Shown: positions 1-9,026 of the stretch, piece after piece
Numbering within the stretch: the stretch's first letter is position 1
Layout of the letters: every line of letters begins with the position of its first letter
Source: Idiomarina abyssalis
Lineage (GTDB): Bacteria > Pseudomonadota > Gammaproteobacteria > Enterobacterales > Alteromonadaceae
Direction of reading: 5' to 3'
Assembly: GCF_900116625.1 (NCBI RefSeq)
Contig: NZ_FPBE01000003.1
Location: 1-64,000, forward strand
Length of the DNA stretch: 64,000 bases
Position numbers and translations under genes: made by a program
The notes under the pieces: generated by a model
Database searches by the model: none
Told to the model about the DNA's origin: nothing
The model's input: the letters and a program-made list of their open reading frames with translations, nothing else

Positions 1-181
1 CAACTCAATGAATTACGCGTTTTTGCTTAGCTTCATTAATGAAACCTTGCTGAACACTCATTCAAAAGTTGCAATACAAATATTTCTGTTTGCTTACTTC
101 TGCAAGTGCCCACACAGTTTGCTTGGCTTGATAGAATTGTTAAAGAGCGTTTCTCAGCAGCCTTGGCTGCGAGAGGTGCGT
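1..181 (-). other. rRNA operon leader (5' of 16S rRNA), with boxB-like hairpin and boxA
   Basis: Read on the minus strand this is a typical gammaproteobacterial 16S leader. It contains a boxA antitermination element CGCTCTTTAACA (reverse complement at 138-149), followed by the conserved run of the type ACTGTGTGGGCAC and, near the edge, ACGCGTAATTCATTG, which resembles the sequence before E. coli 16S. A perfect GCAGCC-TT-GGCTGC hairpin at 157-170 sits between promoter and boxA, where boxB lies in rrn leaders. The mature 16S gene would begin beyond position 1, outside the window. No protein gene is credible here. Confidence 0.88.
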
Positions 182-209
182 ATTCTACACACCGTGTGTT
201 TTCCGTCAA
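182..209 (-). promoter_or_regulatory. rrn P2-like promoter
   Basis: Minus-strand -35 TTGACG (204-209) and -10 TAGAAT (182-187) are separated by 16 bp, the spacing typical of rRNA promoters. The -10 is followed by ACGCACC. It lies just upstream of the boxB/boxA leader. Confidence 0.85.
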
Positions 210-284
210 TACTTTTTTGAAAAAAGATGTTTAAGAAAACTTAGGTTTTCGGCGGCTTCGTTGCCTGCCTCGAACGTGGAGCGC

Positions 285-312
285 ATTTTAGAGATTTAAC
301 TCGCCCCGTCAA
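285..312 (-). promoter_or_regulatory. rrn P1-like promoter with GC-rich discriminator
   Basis: Minus-strand -35 TTGACG (307-312) and -10 TAAAAT (285-290) with a 16-bp spacer, followed by GCGCTCC, the GC-rich discriminator associated with stringent (ppGpp/DksA) control. A/T-rich sequence at about 313-350 could act as an UP element. About 100 bp separate it from P2, as in classical tandem rrn promoters. Confidence 0.85.
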
Positions 313-463
313 GCGCTTTTTATGCCTTTATAACTGTTTTTTTGCTGACTGCGTAAAGTTTCGGCAACACGCTGCTTTTCTCACCAAAGCAAGGCCAAAC
401 ATGACCTATTATTCTCTATCTGCTATAAAGGTCTTAATAGCTTTTTAACTTAGGAGCACACTT

Positions 464-1012
464 ATGGCAGATATCCGCAGTTACCATGAATATGAACCAG
501 TTATTGGGGAGCGGGTTTATTTGGATCCCAGCTCCGTTATTGTCGGCAATATCACCATTGGTGATGACAGTAGTGTCTGGCCTATGGTTTCCGCGCGTGG
601 TGACGTCAACAGCATGACCATTGGTAAGCGTACAAATATTCAAGATGGCACGGTATTACATGTCACTCGTAAATCGAACTCGAACCCAGAAGGGCATCCT
701 CTGGTCATTGGTGACGATGTCACTGTAGGCCACCACTGTATGCTGCACGGATGCCGCCTGGGCAATCGCATTCTGGTGGGTATGTCGGCCGTTATTATGG
801 ATGACGTTGTCGTAGAAGATGATGTCATTATTGGTGCAGGCAGCTTAGTCCCTCCGGGCAAGCGCTTAGAAAGCGGTTATTTATATGTTGGCAGTCCGGC
901 TGAGAAGAAACGCCGCTTAAATAGTAGTGAAAGTAACTTTTTAAGCCAGTCGGCGCAAAATTACGTTGATCTTAAAGATGACTACCTTTTACAGGTGAGC
1001 CCCGTTTCTTAA
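464..1012 (+). CDS. yrdA: Gamma-class carbonic anhydrase family protein (YrdA-like)
   Basis: This 182-residue protein is a left-handed beta-helix (hexapeptide-repeat) protein of the gamma carbonic anhydrase/YrdA family. Repeated [VI]-G-D-D turns run through residues 25-140. The three metal-binding histidine positions are visible: H66 in the TVLHVT segment, H90 or H91 in VGHHCM, and H95 in MLHGC. Length matches E. coli YrdA (about 184). The start is supported by AGGAG at 452-456. It is divergent from the rrn promoters and stands alone. Whether it hydrates CO2 cannot be read from sequence, since YrdA homologues have weak or undetected activity. Confidence 0.93.
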   Translation: MADIRSYHEYEPVIGERVYLDPSSVIVGNITIGDDSSVWPMVSARGDVNSMTIGKRTNIQDGTVLHVTRKSNSNPEGHPLVIGDDVTVGHHCMLHGCRLGNRILVGMSAVIMDDVVVEDDVIIGAGSLVPPGKRLESGYLYVGSPAEKKRRLNSSESNFLSQSAQNYVDLKDDYLLQVSPVS

Positions 1013-1013
1013 A

Positions 1014-4000
1014 TTAATGGAAACGTCGGCTTTCAAGCCGGGAAAAACTCAGCAGGCTGGATAAGTCCTTTAGCCGGCCTGCAATAACATGCACCACACC
1101 TTCGTGAATTTCGACAATACCTTTTACCCAAAGTAGGTTGCTGGTCAGGAAACACTGCCGAAATTGACGAGCGGTGTGCGCCCACACCACCACATTACTG
1201 TTTCCGCTTTCATCTTCCAGCGTTAAAAAGGTGACCCCGCTACGGGTTCCGGGCCTTTGTCGGCAGGTCACTAAGCCAGCCAGTGTGAGCACCTGGCCAG
1301 AACGGCAAGTTATCAGGTCTTTGGCCATGACACAGTTTTTTAATTCCGGTGAGTTTCTCAGTAGAGCTAATGGATGCCGGCCTAAAGTCAGACCCGTTGA
1401 TTCATAATCGGCTTTTATGTTCTCTGACTCATGAGGCGCAGGCAGCTCCCGGGCGGGCTGATCTTTTACATTCGCAAATAGCGGCATTTGCTGATCACTT
1501 ATGGAAATACTTTGCCAGTGCGCCTGATGTCGATGGCCTGCGATACTCTGCAAAGCATCGGCGCGGGCTAGGGCGCTGATATCGGAGTCCCTCAGCCCAC
1601 TTTGCCTTAACTCGTGAATACTGGTAAAGCCTTTTTCCCGTCTTTCATTCAGTGCCTGTATGATTCTTGTTTCAGATACCCCCTGAATTTGCCTTAACCC
1701 CATACGCACGGTTTCAACAGAGCTCGTACCTTCTTTAGGTAACCAATGGTAATCCCAGTGGCTCAAATTAATATCTGCCGATAGAAACTCAACGCCGTGG
1801 CGCTGTGCGTCCTGTACCAATTGCGAGGCCGAATAGAAGCCCATTGGTAAACTATTAAGCAAGCCCACATAAAAAGCCGCCGGATGATAGGTTTTAAACC
1901 AGGACGACACATAAGCCAGGTTGGCAAAGCTGGCAGAGTGAGACTCAGGGAAACCATATTGTCCAAAACCGCAAATTTGCTTGAAAAGTCGTTCGGCAAA
2001 CTCTTGTTTATAGCCGCGCGCCAACATGCCATTGATGAGCTTGTCTTCAAAGCGGGTTAAATGTCCGTTTTGTCCCCATGAGGCCATCGCGCGCCGAAGC
2101 TGGTCCGCCTCTCCACCGCTAAAACCAGCGGCCACCATAGCCAACTTAATTACCTGCTCTTGAAAAATAGGAACACCGAGGGTTCTTTCTAAAACCGACT
2201 TTACTTCATCGCTGGGGTAATCCACGGCTTCCAGACCGGCCCGACGTCGCAAAAAAGGGTGTACCATGTCACCCTGAATAGGACCAGGCCGGACAATCGC
2301 AATTTGAATGACCAGATCATAAAAAGTCCGGGGTTTTAGTCGCGGTAACATGTTCATTTGCGCACGGGACTCTATCTGGAAAATCCCCATAGAGTCGGCG
2401 GTTTGCAACTGTTGATAAACCCGACTGTCTTCCTGCGGAATGGTTGCTATGGTGAGTTGCTGGTCATAGCGTGAGTTAATAAGCGCCAGCATTTTTCGTA
2501 ACGCAGTGAGCATGCCCAGCGCCAGTACATCCACTTTTAACAGCCCGAGACTTTCAAGGTCTGTTTTGTCCCACTGAATAACCGTTCGCTCCGTCATGGA
2601 GGCATTTTCTACCGGAACCAGCCGTGATAAGTCATCGGCAGCAATGACAAACCCACCGACATGCTGAGACAAATGTCGGGGAGTGCCCATAAGTTGCTCG
2701 GTAAAATGTAAAAGGTGTCGGCCCCGCACCGAATTTGCTACTTCAGGGTGCTGTTGCGCGAGCTGTTGCTGCCAGCTTTGCTCTTTATCGCGCGTATCCA
2801 AATGACTTCGATAATACTGCAGCTGTTGCTCACTAAATCCCAGCGCTTTGCCAACATCCCGAAAAGCACTTTTAAAGCGGTAGGTAATAACGGTCGCCGC
2901 AAGGGCAGCTCGCTGTCGACCGTATTTTCGGTAAATGTACTGAATAATCTCTTCGCGGCGCTCGTGCTCAAAGTCGACATCAATGTCGGGCGGCTCGTTC
3001 CGCTCCTTGGAAATAAAGCGTTCAAACAATACCTGAATTTGCGCAGGGTTAACCGCGGTAATACCCAGACAATAACAAACGACGGAGTTTGCCGCCGAAC
3101 CACGCCCCTGAAACAGAATACCCTGCTTACGGGCAAAGCGAACTAAGTCGTGAATGGTTAAAAAGAAAGGCTCGTAGCTCTGCTCTTTTATCAGACTAAG
3201 CTCTTTCAAATAAAGTGCCTTTACTGATGGAGGCACGCCTTCGGGGTAGCGCCAACGCGCGCCGTCCTCGGTTAACTGCTTTAAGTGTTCTGCAGCACTC
3301 ATTCCATCAGGTACCAGTTCAGCAGGGTATTCGTAGCGAAGCTCTGATAAACAAAACTGACACTGGTCGGCAATAGCTACGCTTTCTGCCAGCCACTTTT
3401 CTGGGTAGCATTGCTGCAGCTCACTTAAGCTACGTAAACGGTGTTCTGCGTTATTGCTGGCTAAACCCGGCTGTTCTGCCAGCGAACTTCCCTGCGCAAT
3501 AGCGTTCAGAATATCGTATAACGGTTGCTGTTCTGTCGTTGCCATACGGGCGCCTCCCGCACAGGTTACTTTCACCTTAAGTGCTCGTTGCAGCTCAGTC
3601 ATAGCGTGAAAGTTCTTTTCATCGTCAGCCTGATAATGACGCTCGTACAATAACCAAAGCCGTTGCTTCCATACCGATTTAAGCTTTTCGCCAATAGCAA
3701 TTAGTTGAGCCTGTCTGAAGTCAGGTTGCCAGAGCAGAAAACATAAAGAGAGCCCGTTAAAAAAATCGTCAATACTGGCCTGGTAATGACCTTTCTCGCT
3801 GCGACTACGAAACAAAGTGATTTTTTTACAAAGCTGTGCATAAGCTTCGCGAGTAGGGGCGAGCAATATTATGGTCCCCAGCTCAGGCAGCCGGAACTCA
3901 CTGCCAACAATGAATTTAATGCGACGTTCCTTTGACGCCTGATAGGCTTTAACAATGCCTGCCACCGAGCATTCGTCGGTTATTGCTATGGCGGTGTAAC

Positions 4001-4115
4001 CCAATTCATCGGCCCGAATGACTAAATCTTCCGGAGCCGCTGCAGATTGTAAAAAGCTGTAGTGACTCAGGCTGTGTAATTCCGCAAATTTATTAAGCAC
4101 AGAAGGCGATGACAT
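1014..4115 (-). CDS. dnaE2: Error-prone DNA polymerase DnaE2 (ImuC)
   Basis: This is the catalytic polymerase of the SOS mutasome, a C-family enzyme paralogous to replicative DnaE. An N-terminal PHP domain opens with the HSLSHYSFL segment. The polymerase acidic motif PDIDVDF is near residue 376, and helix-hairpin-helix and OB-fold regions follow toward the C-terminus. An open frame extends 48 codons further upstream, but that extension lies inside imuB. The ATG at 4113-4115, 1 bp after the imuB stop, gives a 1034-residue protein of normal DnaE2 length. It is the last gene of imuA-imuB-dnaE2 and presumably shares the LexA-controlled promoter at about 6.14 kb. Confidence 0.95.
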   Translation of the reverse strand: MSSPSVLNKFAELHSLSHYSFLQSAAAPEDLVIRADELGYTAIAITDECSVAGIVKAYQASKERRIKFIVGSEFRLPELGTIILLAPTREAYAQLCKKITLFRSRSEKGHYQASIDDFFNGLSLCFLLWQPDFRQAQLIAIGEKLKSVWKQRLWLLYERHYQADDEKNFHAMTELQRALKVKVTCAGGARMATTEQQPLYDILNAIAQGSSLAEQPGLASNNAEHRLRSLSELQQCYPEKWLAESVAIADQCQFCLSELRYEYPAELVPDGMSAAEHLKQLTEDGARWRYPEGVPPSVKALYLKELSLIKEQSYEPFFLTIHDLVRFARKQGILFQGRGSAANSVVCYCLGITAVNPAQIQVLFERFISKERNEPPDIDVDFEHERREEIIQYIYRKYGRQRAALAATVITYRFKSAFRDVGKALGFSEQQLQYYRSHLDTRDKEQSWQQQLAQQHPEVANSVRGRHLLHFTEQLMGTPRHLSQHVGGFVIAADDLSRLVPVENASMTERTVIQWDKTDLESLGLLKVDVLALGMLTALRKMLALINSRYDQQLTIATIPQEDSRVYQQLQTADSMGIFQIESRAQMNMLPRLKPRTFYDLVIQIAIVRPGPIQGDMVHPFLRRRAGLEAVDYPSDEVKSVLERTLGVPIFQEQVIKLAMVAAGFSGGEADQLRRAMASWGQNGHLTRFEDKLINGMLARGYKQEFAERLFKQICGFGQYGFPESHSASFANLAYVSSWFKTYHPAAFYVGLLNSLPMGFYSASQLVQDAQRHGVEFLSADINLSHWDYHWLPKEGTSSVETVRMGLRQIQGVSETRIIQALNERREKGFTSIHELRQSGLRDSDISALARADALQSIAGHRHQAHWQSISISDQQMPLFANVKDQPARELPAPHESENIKADYESTGLTLGRHPLALLRNSPELKNCVMAKDLITCRSGQVLTLAGLVTCRQRPGTRSGVTFLTLEDESGNSNVVVWAHTARQFRQCFLTSNLLWVKGIVEIHEGVVHVIAGRLKDLSSLLSFSRLESRRFH

Positions 4116-4116
4116 T

Positions 4117-5520
4117 TCAGCTAAACCAACCCTGTAAATACCACTGGTCAGACTCAAAATAGATCCAACCCAAACGCCCGAATTTGTCTTTCGCGATCCA
4201 GTAGTCCCGTGCAACTTCACCTGCGTCCCACCAGCCGCAATGTTTCCGTTCAGGCCCATGCTGTAATTGCCACAAATCTATCGAGGTTACTTGTGCTGGT
4301 CGCAACATCCAAAGAGGGCGTTTCGGTGCATTCAATACAGCGTGCGGTTTTTCCCCGGGCGGACGAGCAACCTCACTGTAGCCAGGACGAGGATCATCAT
4401 TCACTGCCGGAGAAAATACGGCATTTTTGCCTAACTTTGCCTGTAGCCGGCTAATGAGCTGCAGAGTTTCATGCCGATGCTGTTGCGCTCCGAAAAATTG
4501 CTCATTGTGTTGCTCAGCACGCAATAATTCATTCGCCACCAGCCTAATTTCTATAACCGGCTCCGGCAAAGGGATGGACTCCATTTTCAACTGCAGCAAA
4601 GACAAGAAATTAGACCCTCGCCAACCCGGCTCAGCTAAAGCGACCGGAACAACTGAAGGAGGCTCATTGCGATGCTGCAGTTCAACTTTTACCTGCTGTA
4701 CCACTTTCTGCCGTTGATAAAGAAAGTTCTCCAGCTCCCCAAATAGCCTTTTTAGCGGGAACAGTAACCCTTGCCAATGAGGGATCTCAGTCACCAGGTC
4801 TAAGCTTTGCTGAAAACTTTCCGGGGGCATAAAAAAGTGATGACTTTGTTGCTTCAGCCCTTGCAGCTGCTCCAGATGCAATAACGTTTCCAACCCTAAT
4901 TGGCGGCCAACTTCCCCTCCGGGCAGTTGCATAAGCTCCCCCAGCAAACGAAACCCCGCAGCTTTGCTGTGCTTCTGCGCTTTCAGGCTTAAACCGGCAT
5001 TCTGAATGGGTAACTCTGCCAGCAGATTAGCTTGTTTTTCAGCCAAAAGAGAAACAGGAGAACCAAATTCGGCTAACAATTGCGCAGCTAATGAGTTATC
5101 CGCAACAGCCAACTGCGAAGTAACCGGTAATTCCTGAACTTTTTGCGACAAGACATTAAATGCGCCATTACGCCCACCATACAATTGTTCCAGGCTGTTC
5201 AACTCAATTGCCAGCCCTTGCGGTGGGTACAACACCAGCTTGGCTGCCCACTGATACAAGTAGGAGGCCAACTGCTGCAGGGCTTGCTCTTCACGCTCTG
5301 ATGAATACTCCATGAGCTGCAGCTGCTCACAAAGCGATATTGCCATAACGGTCTGAAGTTGTGGTCTTACGCCACACTCCAATGCCAGTGCATTGCACTG
5401 CACAATAACAGACTGACTGCTCTGTAACTGGTAAAACGCCAGGGGCAATGTGTTGCTCTCAGGCTGTAACCGAACCCTGTTATCCAGCAACAACTGAGGG
5501 AAATGACAATACAGCCACAT
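4117..5520 (-). CDS. imuB: ImuB, Y-family-like translesion synthesis protein
   Basis: This 467-residue protein is the adaptor of the mutasome, related to Y-family polymerases but without catalytic residues. Where active family members carry an acidic DxDxFF motif, this one begins LYCHFPQLLLDN. The second acidic motif is replaced by IELNSLEQLYGG near residues 103-115. In characterised systems ImuB bridges the beta clamp, ImuA and DnaE2. Its start (5520) abuts the imuA stop, and its stop is 1 bp from the dnaE2 start, so the three genes are tightly coupled. Loss of the acidic residues is seen directly. The bridging role is family knowledge. Confidence 0.93.
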   Translation of the reverse strand: MWLYCHFPQLLLDNRVRLQPESNTLPLAFYQLQSSQSVIVQCNALALECGVRPQLQTVMAISLCEQLQLMEYSSEREEQALQQLASYLYQWAAKLVLYPPQGLAIELNSLEQLYGGRNGAFNVLSQKVQELPVTSQLAVADNSLAAQLLAEFGSPVSLLAEKQANLLAELPIQNAGLSLKAQKHSKAAGFRLLGELMQLPGGEVGRQLGLETLLHLEQLQGLKQQSHHFFMPPESFQQSLDLVTEIPHWQGLLFPLKRLFGELENFLYQRQKVVQQVKVELQHRNEPPSVVPVALAEPGWRGSNFLSLLQLKMESIPLPEPVIEIRLVANELLRAEQHNEQFFGAQQHRHETLQLISRLQAKLGKNAVFSPAVNDDPRPGYSEVARPPGEKPHAVLNAPKRPLWMLRPAQVTSIDLWQLQHGPERKHCGWWDAGEVARDYWIAKDKFGRLGWIYFESDQWYLQGWFS

Positions 5521-6119
5521 TACTGAAGCGCTACGTTTTCCAATGGCCAGCCAGCTTTACGCTTTAACAAGTCCAGCGTGACGCCTGTTGTGGTCATCTT
5601 TAAACGTAACCGATTAGAGTACGCCCGGGCTTCTTCATTAACCGTTGGCTCACTCAGGACCACACCCATTTGTCCTGTTTGCGACGCTTTATACCAACGT
5701 CGGACACACTGAGCTGTCGTTGTTTTTTGCTCAAACCAGCCTAGTGCCAAGGCATTTTTTGTTTGCAATACCTGTTCAAAAGCCCAGGCTGCTTTTTCTG
5801 CATTCGTTTGAATGACTATCTGCATCGACTTGCTTAAGCCATAATAATGTAACCCCGCCGCCGACAGCCAGGCTGGAGGGTTTATCCAGAAAACGGGCTG
5901 ATGCTGCTGCACGGCCTGCTTTACCAGCGGCAATAGCAAAGCCTGCTCAGAGAAGGGCACTTGTAGCTGCCACTCATGCAAACCCGGGTATTGCCACCCG
6001 CCACCAAGCACTTTGTCCAGCTGCTTAAACCCCGTGCTTAGCGTTGCTGCCTGAGTGTCTGTCGTCTGGCCATGCCAGATAAGCCCCTGTTGGATAAGGG
6101 TCTGAATCTTTGTCTGCAT
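5520..6119 (-). CDS. imuA: ImuA, RecA/SulA-like mutasome component
   Basis: This is the first gene of the SOS mutagenesis cassette, encoding a RecA/SulA-like protein of about 199 residues. The LSTGFKQLDKVLGGGW segment near residue 25 is typical of this family. The frame remains open to 6140, but that would start inside the LexA operator. The ATG at 6117-6119 is chosen because GGAGG (6124-6128) lies 4 nt upstream. It touches imuB by its last base. Expression is expected to be DNA-damage inducible through the operator at 6131-6150. The precise biochemical role of ImuA is poorly defined in the family. Confidence 0.92.
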   Translation of the reverse strand: MQTKIQTLIQQGLIWHGQTTDTQAATLSTGFKQLDKVLGGGWQYPGLHEWQLQVPFSEQALLLPLVKQAVQQHQPVFWINPPAWLSAAGLHYYGLSKSMQIVIQTNAEKAAWAFEQVLQTKNALALGWFEQKTTTAQCVRRWYKASQTGQMGVVLSEPTVNEEARAYSNRLRLKMTTTGVTLDLLKRKAGWPLENVALQ

Positions 6120-6130
6120 AACGCCTCCAA

Positions 6131-6150
6131 TACTGTACATATATACAGTA
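6131..6150 (-). promoter_or_regulatory. LexA (SOS) box of imuA-imuB-dnaE2
   Basis: TACTGTACATATATACAGTA matches the gammaproteobacterial LexA consensus (CTG-N10-CAG with alternating AT core) with a single deviation (C for T in the core). It is 11 bp upstream of the imuA ATG, which is ideal for repression. No second box was noticed beside it. Confidence 0.95.
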
Positions 6151-6235
6151 TCATTAATTTTTACTGGTTAGCAACAGACATCATTCCTGGCTTCAGTTAT
6201 CATTTGCTCATTGTTTATGGTTAGGGCTGGGCGAT

Positions 6236-7147
6236 ATGCTGACATCAATACTTATTCCCTTCAGAGTGGTTATTAACTTTTTATGGGGATTAATCACCAC
6301 CGCTATTATTGGTGTTTCAATTATTGGTATTGGTGTTTTTAAAGTGTTACTGCCATTTAAAACCCCTCAACGCATTTGTTCGCAGCTAGGAAACGGCTTA
6401 TTCAGAGTCTGGGCATACTGTATGTCGATGATGTTTCAGCTGACCCAACGCATGGACTGGCACATTAAAGGTGACCTGGAACTCCATGAAAAGGGTTGGT
6501 ATATGGTTATGGCAAACCACCGTAGCTGGGTCGATGTACTGGTATTAATGCACCTGACCCGCCGCCATATGCCAATGCCACGCTTTTTCCTAAAGTCACA
6601 GCTTATGTGGGTACCTATTATTGGCTGGGGCTGCTGGGTACTCGATATGCCCTTTATGAAGCGCTATTCAAAAGAGTTGCTAAAGAAAAAGCCCCACTTA
6701 AAAGGCAAAGACATCGCAACAACAACGCGTTCTTGCGCTAAATTCCGTCACATTCCCACAACAGTGGTGAATTTCTGCGAAGGCACACGGTTTACTCCGC
6801 AAAAGCACAAGAAAAAACAAAGCCCTTTTCGTAATTTGCTCCCTCCCAAAGCAGGTGGTACCGCCTTCTCACTGCAAATTATGGGCGGTCAGTTTGAAGC
6901 CATTCTGGACATTACCATTGTTTATCCGGGGAATGATAAGCGCCCGGTAGTCTGGCATCTATTAAGCGGACAGCTGAAAAACGTCTATGTTGATATACAG
7001 ACATTGCCTATTACTAAAGACTTAATTGGTGATTACGCCAGTGACGAAGCTTTTAGGGCTCACTTTCAACAGTGGCTGAATAAACGTTGGCAGCAAAAAG
7101 ACCAAACCATTGACGAAATGCGTAAGGAAATTCACAGCACCCGCTAA
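6236..7147 (+). CDS. yihG: Lysophospholipid acyltransferase YihG (PlsC family)
   Basis: This 303-residue inner-membrane acyltransferase of the LPLAT/PlsC family closely resembles E. coli YihG. The N-terminal hydrophobic segment covers residues 1-40. The catalytic NHRSWVD (HX4D) motif is near residue 98, followed by MPFMKRYSK near 138 and the substrate-binding motif FCEGTRFT near 180, all in family order. It should transfer an acyl chain to the sn-2 position of lysophosphatidate. It is followed after 12 bp by the mechanosensitive channel gene, so the two may be cotranscribed. The start codon at 6236 has only a weak Shine-Dalgarno sequence. Confidence 0.92.
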   Translation: MLTSILIPFRVVINFLWGLITTAIIGVSIIGIGVFKVLLPFKTPQRICSQLGNGLFRVWAYCMSMMFQLTQRMDWHIKGDLELHEKGWYMVMANHRSWVDVLVLMHLTRRHMPMPRFFLKSQLMWVPIIGWGCWVLDMPFMKRYSKELLKKKPHLKGKDIATTTRSCAKFRHIPTTVVNFCEGTRFTPQKHKKKQSPFRNLLPPKAGGTAFSLQIMGGQFEAILDITIVYPGNDKRPVVWHLLSGQLKNVYVDIQTLPITKDLIGDYASDEAFRAHFQQWLNKRWQQKDQTIDEMRKEIHSTR

Positions 7148-7159
7148 GGGAGTTTTATA

Positions 7160-8395
7160 ATGGACTTTGAGTTTATAAAAGAGTGGCTTCAAAAATTCGG
7201 AATTGACAGTAACCTACAAGAACTGAGCCTTGTTATCAGCTCATTACTCGTTTTAATAGGTTGTTACATTGCTTATGCCTTAGCCCGTTGGATTATTGAT
7301 CACGCCATTGATCGGTTACTCAGCAAAGCACCAGAGCGTTGGTATAAAGCTTTAGTTAACAGTGGCTTTTTCAAGCGCTGTGCAAACCTGGCTCCTATTG
7401 TCGTAATACACAGCTTTATACCTATTCTGTTTATTGATGACTTCGAAAGCTGGCAGTCGCCGCTACGTACCGTTGTAGGGGTTTACCTAACCTGGGTTAT
7501 CACCAGTATTCTTACCGCCTTAGCTAACGTTATTTCAATTGCCTATGACTACACCTATAAAGCAAGAGAAGTCCCAATTACGGGGGTTATACAGGTGGCC
7601 AAGCTCGTTTTGGTGCTGATGGCTATCATTATTACCATTGCCATTATTATGAACAAGTCGCCCATGTACTTACTAAGTGGCTTCGGTGCAATGACCGCTA
7701 TTTTGATGGTGGTTTTCAGAGATACCTTAATGGGCTTTGTTGCCGGAGTACAATTGGCGACTAACCGCATGGTTGCCATAGGAGATTGGATAGAGCTGAC
7801 TGACCACGGTGTTGATGGCACAGTGCAAGAAGTTGGGCTTATTTCAGTAAAAGTCGAAAACTGGGATAAAACCATTGTTTATTTACCGACTTATGTTTTG
7901 ATTCACGAATCCTTTAAAAACTGGCAGGGAATGGTTAATACCGGAGGTCGTCGCATGCGCCGATCACTGATGATTGACCTCGACAGTTCCAAAATTCTTT
8001 CCGACGAGCAACTGGATGAATTGGCTAAAAAGCACTTCAAACAGTCCGCAGAAGACTGGTTAGAGGCTAATGAACTGGAAAAGCCGGTCAGTAATTTAAC
8101 CGTCTTTAGAGTGTTTACTGATAATTACCTTAGAAACCATAAGCAAGTCCGAGAAGACCTCACACTCATGGCTCGATTAATGCAGCCGACAGCTGCCGGT
8201 ATCCCTCTAGAAATTTATGCTTTTTGTAAGCAAATCGACTGGATGAAATACGAGGCAGTACAAAGTTCTATTGTGGAATACTTGTACAGTGTTATGCCGG
8301 ACTTTGGACTGAAGAACTATCAGTTTTTAAACAATAATCAGGCCTTCTCGCAGAATGGAGAAGGCGCTTATTGTCAGTACAAACCGGAGTCCTGA
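7160..8395 (+). CDS. mscM: Mechanosensitive channel of MscS family, YbdG/MscM type
   Basis: This 411-residue protein has about five transmembrane segments in the first 200 residues, then an MscS-type beta domain with GDWIEL, and the YbdG-specific C-terminal segment with SFKNWQGM, GGRRMRRS and GIPLEIYAF. Length and order match E. coli YbdG (415). It would sit in the inner membrane and release solutes on osmotic downshift. The gene follows yihG closely and runs into the convergent dsbA gene with a 1-nt gap. An 8-bp hairpin at 8342-8365 in its 3' end lacks a T-tract. Confidence 0.92.
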   Translation: MDFEFIKEWLQKFGIDSNLQELSLVISSLLVLIGCYIAYALARWIIDHAIDRLLSKAPERWYKALVNSGFFKRCANLAPIVVIHSFIPILFIDDFESWQSPLRTVVGVYLTWVITSILTALANVISIAYDYTYKAREVPITGVIQVAKLVLVLMAIIITIAIIMNKSPMYLLSGFGAMTAILMVVFRDTLMGFVAGVQLATNRMVAIGDWIELTDHGVDGTVQEVGLISVKVENWDKTIVYLPTYVLIHESFKNWQGMVNTGGRRMRRSLMIDLDSSKILSDEQLDELAKKHFKQSAEDWLEANELEKPVSNLTVFRVFTDNYLRNHKQVREDLTLMARLMQPTAAGIPLEIYAFCKQIDWMKYEAVQSSIVEYLYSVMPDFGLKNYQFLNNNQAFSQNGEGAYCQYKPES

Positions 8396-8396
8396 A

Positions 8397-9014
8397 TTAT
8401 TTTTCCAGCAGATAACCGGCCAGATTAGAAAAGTCTTCAAGGAAGTTGTCGCTGTCACGGAAACCCTGTGGCAGCATTTGATACTTACCGTTGACAATAA
8501 AGGTCGGTGTTGCGTTAACCCCTAAGTTACTGGCGCGGCGGTCCATTTTAGCGGCTGCAGCACGAACACTAAAACTCGCTATGGCTTTATCAAATTCGTC
8601 ACCAGAAACACCATTGACCACAAAAACATTACGAATGTCTTGTTTACTGGTCAGCATATTGTTTTTATTGAAGTTATAGTCAAATATAGCAGCGGACAGT
8701 TCTTCTTCTTTATCCAGCTTTTGTGCAACCACAAAAGCCTGAGTCATGGTTTCACCCACATTGCCCCGTGGGCTGATGAACGACACATGCGCCTTTTTAA
8801 AAGCTTCCGGATATTCAGACTTCATTTCTTTTGCTATGGGTTCAAACCGGTAGCAATGAACACAGTAAAAAGAAAAGAACTCGGTAATTTCCGGTTTACT
8901 GGTCGCTTCATCGGCTATCACCTCATAGTGAACACCTTCCTCAAAATCCTGAGCCTGAGCAAAACCTGCTGCTACCATTAATGCTCCGGCAAAACCCATT
9001 AACCACTTTTTCAT
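8397..9014 (-). CDS. dsbA: Thiol:disulfide interchange protein DsbA with CVHC active site
   Basis: This periplasmic thioredoxin-fold oxidase introduces disulfides into exported proteins. A signal peptide covers about residues 1-21 (ending AQA). The active site is C51-V-H-C54 in FSFYCVHCYRF, and the cis-proline loop is in NATPTFIVNGKYQ. The canonical E. coli active site is CPHC, so valine at the first dipeptide position is a departure. The ATG at 9014 is preferred over the in-frame ATG at 9020, because AGGA (9022-9025) is 7 nt from the former and 1 nt from the latter. It lies 12 bp after srkA, as in E. coli. Confidence 0.94.
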   Translation of the reverse strand: MKKWLMGFAGALMVAAGFAQAQDFEEGVHYEVIADEATSKPEITEFFSFYCVHCYRFEPIAKEMKSEYPEAFKKAHVSFISPRGNVGETMTQAFVVAQKLDKEEELSAAIFDYNFNKNNMLTSKQDIRNVFVVNGVSGDEFDKAIASFSVRAAAAKMDRRASNLGVNATPTFIVNGKYQMLPQGFRDSDNFLEDFSNLAGYLLEK

Positions 9015-9026
9015 TGTCATTTCCTG

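Noticed and set aside
8-220. 70-codon open frame at the left edge
   Set aside because: It lies across the rRNA leader and promoter, with no ribosome-binding site or recognisable protein features.
4116-4259. 48-codon N-terminal extension of DnaE2
   Set aside because: It overlaps imuB, carries no conserved residues, and the ATG at 4115 gives the family length.
8342-8365. 8-bp hairpin near the end of the mechanosensitive channel gene
   Set aside because: It is inside coding sequence and has no T-tract, so it is not called a terminator.
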